Origin: an uncultured Bryobacterales bacterium
GTDB taxonomy: Bacteria; Acidobacteriota; Terriglobia; Bryobacterales; UBA6623
Length of the DNA: 6,317 nt
Assembly: GCA_946887065.1 (NCBI GenBank)
Contig: CAMPKL010000234.1
Span: 1-6,317 of the forward strand
Direction of reading: 5' to 3'
Below the pieces are notes generated by a model. The model was not told where the DNA came from, did no database searches, and saw only the letters and a program-made list of their open reading frames with translations. A program made the position numbers and the translations under genes. Shown in pieces: positions 1-5,547 of the stretch. Each line of letters begins with the position of its first letter. The stretch's first letter is position 1.

Positions 1-1
1 C

Positions 2-379
2 GCCGGTCCGCAGATCGGCGAGATGAAGCGCATCGTCGTGATGGATCTCGCCCCGGAAGGCGAGGCGCCGGACCCGCTCGTCATGATCAACCCGGAAATC
101 CTCAAGTTTTCAGACGAGACGGTCACGACCGAAGAGGGCTGCCTTTCGATTCCCGGCTTCCGGGAGAAGGTTCGCCGGCCGTTTCGCGTTACCGCTAAGG
201 CAAAAGACGTGGAAGGCAACGAGTATGAGCTGCAGGGCGAGGAATTGCTGGCCAGGGCCATTCTGCACGAAAACGACCACATCAACGGCGTGCTCTTTCT
301 GCAACACCTGAGCGCTCTGAAGCGGAGCCTGATCCAACGCAAGATCCAGAAGCTGCGCAAAAAAGGCGAGTGGGAATAA
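2..379 (+). CDS. def: Peptide deformylase, 5' end missing
   Basis: Peptide deformylase is a cytoplasmic metal enzyme that removes the N-formyl group from the initiator methionine of new proteins. The frame is open from base 2, and about 125 C-terminal residues are visible; a family member is usually 150-190 residues, so perhaps 40 are lost upstream. All three family motifs can be seen: the tail of motif 1 (AGPQIGE, bases 2-22), motif 2 EEGCLS with the metal-binding Cys at bases 140-142, and motif 3 HENDH at bases 266-280, supplying two His ligands and the catalytic Glu. Motif 1 reads AGPQIG where many relatives have AAPQIG. The ATG at 23 lies inside motif 1 and cannot be the true start. The stop is 4 bp before fmt, the classical def-fmt pairing, so the two are surely co-transcribed. 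Confidence 0.96.
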   Translation, partial: AGPQIGEMKRIVVMDLAPEGEAPDPLVMINPEILKFSDETVTTEEGCLSIPGFREKVRRPFRVTAKAKDVEGNEYELQGEELLARAILHENDHINGVLFLQHLSALKRSLIQRKIQKLRKKGEWE

Positions 380-383
380 TCCG

Positions 384-1319
384 ATGCTGCGGGTCGTCTT
401 CATGGGGACCCCTGCGTTCGCCGTTCCATCGTTGCGCGCGCTGGTTGAAGCGGGCTACGACGTGGCGGCCGTATTCACCCAGCCCGATCGGCCGGTCGGC
501 AGAGGCGGCAACCTAACAGCCCCGCCCGTGAAACAAGCGGCTCTCGAATTGCAGCTTGAGGTCTATCAACCCGAGAGCGCGAAGACGGACGAAACTTACG
601 CTTTGCTAAAAGACAAGCAACCGGACGTCATTGTCGTCGTCGGTTACGGCCAGATCATTTCCCAACGGGTAATCGACTTGCCGCGCCTGGGCTGCGTCAA
701 CGTACACTCGTCGTTGTTGCCGCGGCTGCGTGGAGCGGCGCCAATCAATTGGGCAATCGTTCGCGGCGACAAGAAGACGGGGGTCTCGACGATGCAGATC
801 GTCAAGAAACTCGATGCCGGCGATGTTTTGGGGGTCAAAGAGACCGCCATCGGCGACGACGAATACGCTCCCGAACTGGCGGATCGGCTGGCCAAGATGG
901 GCGCGGAGTTGCTCATCGAAACTCTGGCGCGGCTGGAGAAAGACGAGATCACGCCGCAGCCTCAGGACGAAGCCGCATCGACCTATGCGCCGATCATGAC
1001 GCGCGAGGACGGCCTCATCGACTGGAATCTGCCGGCCCAGGAGATCTACAATCGCGTTCGCGGCTTTGCGCCGTGGCCGGGCGCCTACACTTTCTTTCGC
1101 GGCAAGAGATTGCACATTCACCAGGCCTTGGCCGCCCCTGGCGAGGCCGCTCCCGCCACGATGGCGACGGAGGGATCCGTGCTGAAGATAGGCTGCGGCG
1201 AAGGATTACTGCAAGCGCTGGAAGTCCAGTTGGAAGGCAAGCGGGCCATGGCGGCTGAAGATTTCGTGAACGGGTACAGACCGGCGGCCGGTGAAAAATT
1301 GAGCGATCGGGCTGGATAG
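384..1319 (+). CDS. fmt: Methionyl-tRNA formyltransferase
   Basis: This cytoplasmic enzyme transfers a formyl group from 10-formyl-tetrahydrofolate to Met-tRNA(fMet) for translation initiation. The 311-residue product is of full family length. It opens with the typical MLRVVFMGTPAFAVPSL strand-loop. The formyltransferase core carries the catalytic triad at Asn106, His108 and Asp144, the same numbers as in E. coli Fmt. These sit in VNVH, the SLLPRLRGAAPI folate-site motif (residues 110-121) and KLDAGD. The C-terminal tRNA-binding domain spans roughly residues 205-311 and ends in the family-like FVNGYRPAAGEKL. The ATG at 384 is supported by the N-terminal motif and by a purine-rich GGGA at 372-375, inside the end of def. 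The product acts opposite Def, and its cosubstrate derives from the pathway served by folP, folB and folK downstream. It looks intact. Confidence 0.97.
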   Translation: MLRVVFMGTPAFAVPSLRALVEAGYDVAAVFTQPDRPVGRGGNLTAPPVKQAALELQLEVYQPESAKTDETYALLKDKQPDVIVVVGYGQIISQRVIDLPRLGCVNVHSSLLPRLRGAAPINWAIVRGDKKTGVSTMQIVKKLDAGDVLGVKETAIGDDEYAPELADRLAKMGAELLIETLARLEKDEITPQPQDEAASTYAPIMTREDGLIDWNLPAQEIYNRVRGFAPWPGAYTFFRGKRLHIHQALAAPGEAAPATMATEGSVLKIGCGEGLLQALEVQLEGKRAMAAEDFVNGYRPAAGEKLSDRAG

Positions 1320-1334
1320 CGGGGGGATCGACAC

Positions 1335-2519
1335 GTGGACCAACGGATTCCGAAGGGTTTTAATTTCGCCGCGACCTATGCGGGCATTCGCAAAAAGGAG
1401 AAGCTCGATCTGGCGCTCATGACGTCGGAGGTTCCGGCGGCGGCGGCGGCGGTATTTACGCAGAACACCGTGCGGGCCGCTCCGGTGAACTTGTCGGCGG
1501 CGCACCTGGCGAAGAGCGGCGGGCTCGCCCGCGCCATCATCTGCAACGCGGGCAACGCCAACTGCGCCACTCCCGACGGTGAGAAGGTCTCTCGAAAGAC
1601 CGCCCGCGCCGTAGGTAATTTGCTGGAGATACCGACCGAGATGGCCTTGGTCGCTTCCACAGGGGTCATCGGCGAGCCGCTGGACGTTTCGAAGATTGAG
1701 AAGGCCTTACCGGGTCTGGGCCTGCAGCTTTCGCCCGAGAATTTCGACCACGTCGCGCACGCCATCATGACGACCGACACGGTACCCAAGACGGCGTTCG
1801 CTGAAATCGAGACATCCGAGGGCATCGTGCGAATCGCCGGAATGGCCAAGGGTTCCGGCATGATTCAGCCGAACATGGCGACCATGCTGGGGTTCGTCTT
1901 CACCGACGCGGGCTTCAAACCAAACGTCTTGAGACGGATGCTCCGCGCGGCGGTGGACGATACGTTCAACTCGATTTCCGTCGATTCCGATACCTCGACG
2001 AACGACAGCCTTTATCTGTTGGCCAACGGCGCCTCGGGCGTGCATCCGAAGAAGGCCGACCGCGAGACGTTCGAGCAGGCTTTGAAGCAGGTCTGCGAGG
2101 ACCTGGCGGTGGCTATCGTTCGAGACGGCGAAGGCGCCACGAAACTGGTGACGATCGACGTGGAGGGCGCTCCGAGCGACAAGGACGCCAAGAAGATCGC
2201 CAGAGAGATCGCCAATTCTCCGCTGGTCAAGACAGCGCTGGCCGGCGCGGATCCAAACTGGGGACGCATCTTGCCGGCAGCCGGCAAGACCGACGTCGAT
2301 TTCAACCCGCGCAAGGTCGACATCTGGTTGAACGGTTTCCAAGTGTGCGATCGCGGATTGCGGGCCGACTTCGTCGAAGCCGAGGTTCAAAAGTCCCTGG
2401 AAGAGGCGGAATGCTCGGTTCGGTTTAGAATTCGCGGCAAGGGCAAGGGCCGCGCTCGCTTCTGGACTTGCGATTTCACGGAAGCGTATATCAAGATTAA
2501 CGCGGAGTACCGCACGTAG
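1335..2519 (+). CDS. argJ: Glutamate N-acetyltransferase / N-acetylglutamate synthase ArgJ
   Basis: ArgJ moves the acetyl group from N-acetylornithine to glutamate in the cyclic arginine pathway; bifunctional members also make N-acetylglutamate from acetyl-CoA. Which type this is cannot be told from sequence alone. The 394-residue product matches the family length. It has the N-terminal PKGF..A...AGI signature, the oxyanion-hole pair Thr109-Gly110 in ASTGVIG, and the self-cleavage motif KGSGMIQPNMATML. In that motif Thr183 should become the N-terminal nucleophile of the beta chain after cleavage at Ala182-Thr183. The C-terminus ends INAEYRT, typical of the family. The start is a GTG at 1335, preceded by a G-rich Shine-Dalgarno-like GGGGGGA (1321-1327). 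Spacing from fmt is 15 bp. No other arginine gene is visible, so its place between fmt and the folate genes may reflect operon convenience rather than shared pathway. Confidence 0.96.
   Translation: MDQRIPKGFNFAATYAGIRKKEKLDLALMTSEVPAAAAAVFTQNTVRAAPVNLSAAHLAKSGGLARAIICNAGNANCATPDGEKVSRKTARAVGNLLEIPTEMALVASTGVIGEPLDVSKIEKALPGLGLQLSPENFDHVAHAIMTTDTVPKTAFAEIETSEGIVRIAGMAKGSGMIQPNMATMLGFVFTDAGFKPNVLRRMLRAAVDDTFNSISVDSDTSTNDSLYLLANGASGVHPKKADRETFEQALKQVCEDLAVAIVRDGEGATKLVTIDVEGAPSDKDAKKIAREIANSPLVKTALAGADPNWGRILPAAGKTDVDFNPRKVDIWLNGFQVCDRGLRADFVEAEVQKSLEEAECSVRFRIRGKGKGRARFWTCDFTEAYIKINAEYRT
1435..1452 (+). repeat. (CGG)6 trinucleotide run inside argJ
   Basis: Six perfect CGG units lie in the argJ reading frame and encode the alanine run in PAAAAAVFTQN, near residues 34-40. 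Family members usually have P-A-x-A-A-G-V-F-T here, so the protein length is unchanged. The run looks like codon bias on an alanine-rich loop, not an expansion. Any slippage by whole units would stay in frame. Confidence 0.7.
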
Positions 2520-2944
2520 TGGTGTCTCGACGGTATCTGTTGGCAGCGCCCTGGGCCGCTGTCGCTTACGCACAGACCCAAGACGACGCGGCGCCGCGGC
2601 GCGTGATCTTGGACGCCAGCCGGGCGCTGCAGGCCGGGAACGCCGCTCGTTTTCTGGGCTATTTCGACGAGCGGCAATTTCCAGATTTTTCAGCTTTGCG
2701 CCGCAGCGTTACCGCCTTGCTCGAAGCGCGCACGGTGGCTTCATCGGTCGACATCGTATCCATCGGGAATTCGTCCGGCGACAGGAAAATGAGAGTAGAC
2801 TGGCTGCTGCAACTGACGCCCATCGCCGGCCCGGGCGAGATCGAGACGCGACGGCAGATGGTGGAACTGACGCTTTCGCAACAATCGCCGGGCAAGTGGC
2901 GAATCGCGTCCCTCGCGCCCATCGAGTTGTTCCGAGTACTTTGA
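2519..2944 (+). CDS. Small exported protein of unknown function, possibly NTF2-like
   Basis: I do not recognise a named family. The 141-residue product starts with a short export signal: arginines at 4-5, a hydrophobic stretch LLAAPWAAVAYA (7-18) and a good signal-peptidase site after AYA, giving a mature protein of about 123 residues. The SRRYLL stretch faintly resembles a Tat motif, but Sec export is equally possible. The mature part has an opening helix with ALQAGNAARFLGYFD, a middle section, then alternating strands (MRVDWLLQL; RQMVELTLS; KWRIASLAPIELFRVL). This order recalls NTF2-like/SnoaL-type folds, which is a guess from pattern only. There are no cysteines. Two GTG codons at 2519 and 2522 could start it; 2519 is preferred because GGAG (2504-2507) is better spaced and it gives a TAGTG overlap with the argJ stop. 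It also overlaps folP by one base (TGATG), implying coupled translation inside the operon. Confidence 0.8.
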   Translation: MVSRRYLLAAPWAAVAYAQTQDDAAPRRVILDASRALQAGNAARFLGYFDERQFPDFSALRRSVTALLEARTVASSVDIVSIGNSSGDRKMRVDWLLQLTPIAGPGEIETRRQMVELTLSQQSPGKWRIASLAPIELFRVL

Positions 2945-3765
2945 TGCCGGTTTTACCTGTTAGCCGCGGCCGGACGCTGGTGATGGGAGTGCTCAACGTC
3001 ACTCCGGATTCTTTTGCCGGCGGAGGGCAGTTCCTTTCCACGGAGCAGGCCTTGGTTCTGGCGCGGCGGCTCATCGCCGAGGGCGCGGACATTCTCGACA
3101 TTGGAGCCGAAAGCACGCGGCCGGGATCGGATCCAGTCCCGGAACAAGAGGAACTCGACCGCGCGGCTCCCGTTGTGGAGAGGATCGCGAATGAGTTCGC
3201 GGTGCCGCTCTCCATCGACACCTACAAGCCCGGCGTGGCCGAGGAATGCCTCAAGTTGGGCGCAACCATCGTGAACGATGTGACAGGGCTGCGCGACGCC
3301 GCCATGATGAAGACGATCAAGCAGCACGGCGCGGCGGCAATCATCATGCACATGCGCGGCACGCCAAAGACCATGCAGCAGGACGTGGGCTACGACGATG
3401 TCGTGATCGACGTTCGGACGTTTCTCGCCGAGCGCATAGGAGCCGCTCAGAGCAAGGGGATTGAGGAGATTGTCGTCGATCCGGGAATCGGTTTCAGCAA
3501 GACCGCGAGTCAGAGCTTCCAACTTTTGCAACGGCTGCACGAGTTTCGCAAACTGAAGGCGCCCATCTTGATCGGGCCGTCACGAAAATCGTTTCTCGGC
3601 GGCCTGGCGAGCCGGCTGCCGGTGGAAGATCGTCTTGAGGGCACGATCGCCGCTTCTTGCGTGGGCGCGATGAATGGGGCCGCGATCGTTCGAGTGCACG
3701 ACGTGCGGGCGGTGAAGCGGGCGCTGGAAGTGGTGGACGCCATACGCTTCGCCAAGGCGGACTAG
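2944..3765 (+). CDS. folP: Dihydropteroate synthase
   Basis: FolP joins 6-hydroxymethyl-dihydropterin pyrophosphate to p-aminobenzoate to give dihydropteroate in folate synthesis; it is the sulfonamide target. The 273-residue TIM-barrel protein has the pterin-binding signatures in order: VMGVLNVTPDSF (13-24), DIGAESTRPGS (52-62), SIDTYKP (90-96), NDVTG (111-115), the DPGIGFSKT segment (179-187), GPSRKSF (211-217) and RVHDV (250-254). The predicted pterin and substrate contacts Asn18, Asp92, Asn111, Asp179, Lys215, Arg250 and His252 are all present. An in-frame upstream GTG at 2896 would add 16 residues, but it lies within the previous gene; the ATG at 2944 sits right before the conserved fold and gives the TGATG overlap. 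One oddity is loop 1, which reads FAGGG where most relatives have FSDGG. I see no Phe-Gly insertion of the Sul kind. A TAGTG overlap links it to folB. Confidence 0.96.
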   Translation: MPVLPVSRGRTLVMGVLNVTPDSFAGGGQFLSTEQALVLARRLIAEGADILDIGAESTRPGSDPVPEQEELDRAAPVVERIANEFAVPLSIDTYKPGVAEECLKLGATIVNDVTGLRDAAMMKTIKQHGAAAIIMHMRGTPKTMQQDVGYDDVVIDVRTFLAERIGAAQSKGIEEIVVDPGIGFSKTASQSFQLLQRLHEFRKLKAPILIGPSRKSFLGGLASRLPVEDRLEGTIAASCVGAMNGAAIVRVHDVRAVKRALEVVDAIRFAKAD

Positions 3766-4121
3766 TGGACAAGATCCTCATCCCCGATTACCGCATCTCC
3801 TGCCATGTCGGGGTCCCCCAACAGGAACGCGACGTCGCGCAGGATGTGCTGATCGACATCGAACTGCAACTGGACCTATCGCAAGCCGGCAGCGCCGATG
3901 ACTTCGCCCTGACCATTGACTATGGAGAAGTCTGCGATACGGCGGCAAAAACCGTCCAAGGCCGCCCGCGCAAGCTCATTGAGACGATTGCCGAAGATGT
4001 CGCCGCAGCCTTGCTGGCGGCCTATCCGGTGCAAACGGTAAGGGTCCAGGTGCGCAAACCGGGCGCTCTGGCGGGGCGAGGCATTCCTTACGCCGCGGTC
4101 GTGGTCGAGCGTCATGGATGA
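3765..4121 (+). CDS. folB: Dihydroneopterin aldolase
   Basis: FolB cleaves 7,8-dihydroneopterin to 6-hydroxymethyl-7,8-dihydropterin and glycolaldehyde, the step before FolK. The product is 118 residues, the normal family size. Visible features are GVPQQER (16-22, with Glu21 near the family's conserved position), a VLIDIEL strand, TIDYGEV with Tyr53, the pterin-binding KLIETIAEDVA (70-80, Glu73) and the catalytic Lys98 in VRKPGAL. These correspond closely to Tyr54, Glu74 and Lys100 of the S. aureus enzyme. The start is GTG at 3765, overlapping the folP stop as TAGTG. An AAGGCGG Shine-Dalgarno-like stretch precedes it at 3754-3760. A longer reading frame reaches upstream into folP but has no family homology. 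The 3' end overlaps folK by 8 bases. Confidence 0.94.
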   Translation: MDKILIPDYRISCHVGVPQQERDVAQDVLIDIELQLDLSQAGSADDFALTIDYGEVCDTAAKTVQGRPRKLIETIAEDVAAALLAAYPVQTVRVQVRKPGALAGRGIPYAAVVVERHG

Positions 4122-4623
4122 GGTTCTGCTTGGGCTTGGCTCAAACCTGGGCAGCCCCATCGATAACCTCCGCGAGGCGGTGTTTCGACTGCACGAAATC
4201 TGCCTCGTGTCGCGCGTGTCGTCGATCTACCGTACAGAGCCGGTGGGCGATATCGATCAGGACTGGTTCCTGAACTGCGCGGTCTTGATGGAAACGTCTC
4301 TCGACGCACACGAACTGCTGGACCGCATCCTGCGCATCGAGACGGCGATGGGCCGCGTCCGCACGATTCGGAATGGCCCGCGAATTATCGACATCGATAT
4401 CTTGCTTGCGGGCGACCGGCAGACCGACGATGCGGATCTCACCGTGCCTCATCCAAGAATGCACGAGCGAGCCTTTGTCCTTTATCCCAGTGCGGAGATC
4501 GCCGCGAACATGCGCCATCCCCTGTTGAACGCGACGGTCGAAGACCTCCGCGCTCGGTTGGTTTCACAAGCGAAGGCGGAGAAGCTTAGCGTGCCTGACT
4601 GGCCGCCGCGACTAATGCTTTAA
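4114..4623 (+). CDS. folK: 6-hydroxymethyl-7,8-dihydropterin pyrophosphokinase (HPPK)
   Basis: FolK transfers pyrophosphate from ATP to 6-hydroxymethyl-dihydropterin, making the substrate of FolP. The product is 169 residues, slightly longer than E. coli HPPK (158). It shows the N-terminal LLGLGSNLGSP (5-15), SSIYRTEPVG (36-45), QDWFLN (49-54), IETAMGRVR (75-83) and the signature GPRIIDIDILL (88-98). Asp93 and Asp95 in that signature should bind the two magnesium ions (Asp95 and Asp97 in E. coli). The PHPRMHERAFVLYP segment follows. The extra length is a C-terminal tail of about 15 residues. The ATG at 4114 overlaps folB by 8 bases, so translation is probably coupled. The last 38 bases run antisense to the 3' end of the Fe-S scaffold gene on the other strand. 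The enzyme looks intact and is the last gene of the + string. Confidence 0.96.
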   Translation: MDEVLLGLGSNLGSPIDNLREAVFRLHEICLVSRVSSIYRTEPVGDIDQDWFLNCAVLMETSLDAHELLDRILRIETAMGRVRTIRNGPRIIDIDILLAGDRQTDDADLTVPHPRMHERAFVLYPSAEIAANMRHPLLNATVEDLRARLVSQAKAEKLSVPDWPPRLML

Positions 4624-4951
4624 CGGCATCGACCGCCAGGGCCGTTACGTGCTTGGATTCATTCCGCAGCCCGCCGAGCGCGGTTTCGATGTCGTCCCGG
4701 CTGATGGCGGCGGCTTGGGCCGGCGTCTTTTGCAGCAGAAGCTCCGTCAGCGCGGAACCCGCCGCGATCGAGGCTGTACAACCGCGCACCTGGTAGCGCA
4801 CTTGTTCGAACAGGCCGTTCTCAATCAGCCCGTACAAGACTAAGATGTCGCCGCAAGCGGGGTTGGAGACTTCGACCTGCAATGCAGGCGGGGCCAATTG
4901 GCCTACGTTTCGCGGATTCTGAAAATGGTCAAGAAAGCGCGCCGAATGCAT
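4586..4951 (-). CDS. IscU/NifU-N-type iron-sulfur scaffold, third cysteine missing
   Basis: The 121-residue product is an IscU/SufU-like scaffold (E. coli IscU is 128 residues), a cytoplasmic family on which [2Fe-2S] clusters are built before transfer. It opens with FLDHFQNPRNVGQL (6-19), then NPACGD (30-35, first ligand Cys33 and the cluster-labilising Asp35), then RGCTASIAAGSALTELL (56-72, second ligand Cys58). The third ligand motif, H-C in relatives, reads KHVTALAVDAV here: His101 is kept but the cysteine is Val102, encoded by GTA. The HscA-binding LPPVK is also absent (LRNESK, 95-100). The frame is clean and the surrounding motif is conserved, so this is a substitution rather than decay. 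It follows the Rieske gene by 10 bp and should be co-transcribed with it. It may be a specialised scaffold or carrier, or a divergent non-catalytic paralogue. I give no gene symbol because iscU would imply the canonical function. Confidence 0.88.
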   Translation of the reverse strand: MHSARFLDHFQNPRNVGQLAPPALQVEVSNPACGDILVLYGLIENGLFEQVRYQVRGCTASIAAGSALTELLLQKTPAQAAAISRDDIETALGGLRNESKHVTALAVDAVKALVAAASQAR

Positions 4952-4961
4952 CGCTTCAGGG

Positions 4962-5375
4962 CTAGCTTACTTTGGCTTCAACAGCAGCCATGCCGGCGGC
5001 AAGGATACCGGCGGCCGCCCGCTTGCCAAGCAGGGGATGCGGGGCTACGTCGCTCGGCTTCAAGCCGACTTCGATGATTCCGGCGTCGGATACTCGCACG
5101 GAAAACCTCTCAAGCCCGCAAAAGCCAGGTCCGCCGCGATGGTCGCCGGAGTCGGCGCAGAACCGAGCGGAATGCCAAGGACAGACCAGGTGGCCATCGA
5201 CAAGCGGCCCGTCCTCGAACGGCACGCCCATATGACTGCAGCGATTCTCGACGGCGCGGAGCGAACCATTGAGCCGCACGATCATCAGCCGTTTGCCGCG
5301 GACCTCGACGGCCTTCGAACGGCCCTCTAACAGGTCCGCATCGCGGAGGACCGGGTAGTAAGTTTTGGTCGACAT
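4962..5375 (-). CDS. Rieske-type [2Fe-2S] ferredoxin
   Basis: The product is a 137-residue soluble electron-transfer protein of the dioxygenase-ferredoxin/NirD-like kind. The Rieske motif is complete: Cys46-x-His48 in NRCSHMG and Cys65-x-x-His68 in CPWHSARF, 16 residues apart, which bind the cluster. The bc1-type disulfide cysteines (CxHxGC, CxCH) are absent, as in low-potential ferredoxin-type Rieske proteins. Two other cysteines, Cys73 and Cys86, lie in the loop after the second motif. The domain ends near residue 105 (RFSVRVSDAGIIEVGL). A 30-residue tail follows, with an alanine-rich hydrophobic patch at 120-132 that is too short for a membrane span. There is no signal peptide and no oxygenase or reductase neighbour, so the redox partner is unknown. 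The ATG at 5375 gives the normal N-terminus, though no good Shine-Dalgarno is visible. Confidence 0.92.
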   Translation of the reverse strand: MSTKTYYPVLRDADLLEGRSKAVEVRGKRLMIVRLNGSLRAVENRCSHMGVPFEDGPLVDGHLVCPWHSARFCADSGDHRGGPGFCGLERFSVRVSDAGIIEVGLKPSDVAPHPLLGKRAAAGILAAGMAAVEAKVS

Positions 5376-5384
5376 CGGGAACTA

Positions 5385-5401
5385 GGCGGCGTTCGGCCGC
5401 C
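5385..5401 (-). promoter_or_regulatory. GC-rich stem-loop in the Rieske gene leader
   Basis: GGCGGC (5385-5390) and GCCGCC (5396-5401) form a perfect 6-bp stem with a 5-base loop. If the proposed promoter at 5411-5439 is right, transcription would begin near 5404, placing this hairpin at the extreme 5' end of the mRNA, 9 bases before the start codon. It could stabilise the transcript or limit ribosome access. It could also be chance in GC-rich DNA. Confidence 0.3.
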
Positions 5402-5410
5402 CGCTGATTT

Positions 5411-5439
5411 ATGCTAACCGTTCCTGGTCGCAAAAGCAA
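5411..5439 (-). promoter_or_regulatory. Candidate sigma70-like promoter for the Rieske-scaffold pair
   Basis: Read on the - strand, TTGCTT (5439-5434) is followed after exactly 17 bases by TAGCAT (5416-5411). The -10 matches TATAAT at four of six positions, the -35 has the TTG core, and the spacing is ideal. The resulting leader would be about 29 bases. The site sits in locally AT-richer DNA between the divergent Rieske and BON genes. This is pattern matching only. Confidence 0.35.
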
Positions 5440-5547
5440 ATGAGTTGCATAAACAATTTTGCGTCGGATTTGTACCCTTCAGGCTTCGTCATACATCCAA
5501 CATTTCGGAATCGGTGGGATAAGGCACGAAGTAGAGGGACAAGAAAA

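Noticed and set aside
1707..2573. Long - strand reading frame (288 residues) opposite argJ
   Set aside because: It is the antisense shadow of a GC-rich gene; no recognisable domain, arginine-rich composition, and argJ explains the DNA fully.
2896..2943. Upstream in-frame GTG start for folP
   Set aside because: It lies within the preceding gene, and the extra 16 residues match nothing in the family; the ATG at 2944 directly precedes the conserved fold and makes a TGATG overlap.
2953..3540. Long - strand reading frame opposite folP
   Set aside because: Antisense shadow of a conserved gene with no motif of its own.
3657..3764. Longer N-terminus for folB from an ATG at 3657
   Set aside because: The added arginine/glycine-rich stretch is an out-of-frame reading of folP; the aldolase fold begins at the GTG at 3765.
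4621..4647. Inverted repeat TAACGGC / GCCGTTA at the folK stop, as a terminator
   Set aside because: The stem is only 7 bp with a 13-base loop and no T-run on either strand; it lies in scaffold coding sequence and may be chance.
5037..5330. + strand reading frame opposite the Rieske gene
   Set aside because: The - strand frame has a complete Rieske motif; the + frame has no recognisable features.
5445..5474. Promoter for the BON gene (TTGCAT ... TTTGTA)
   Set aside because: Spacing is 18 bases but the -10 matches the consensus at only two positions; I could not choose a convincing promoter on this strand.
5440..5547. Longer BON protein starting at 5440
   Set aside because: It would bury a clear signal peptide 36 residues in; the ATG at 5548 has a Shine-Dalgarno-like sequence at the right distance.
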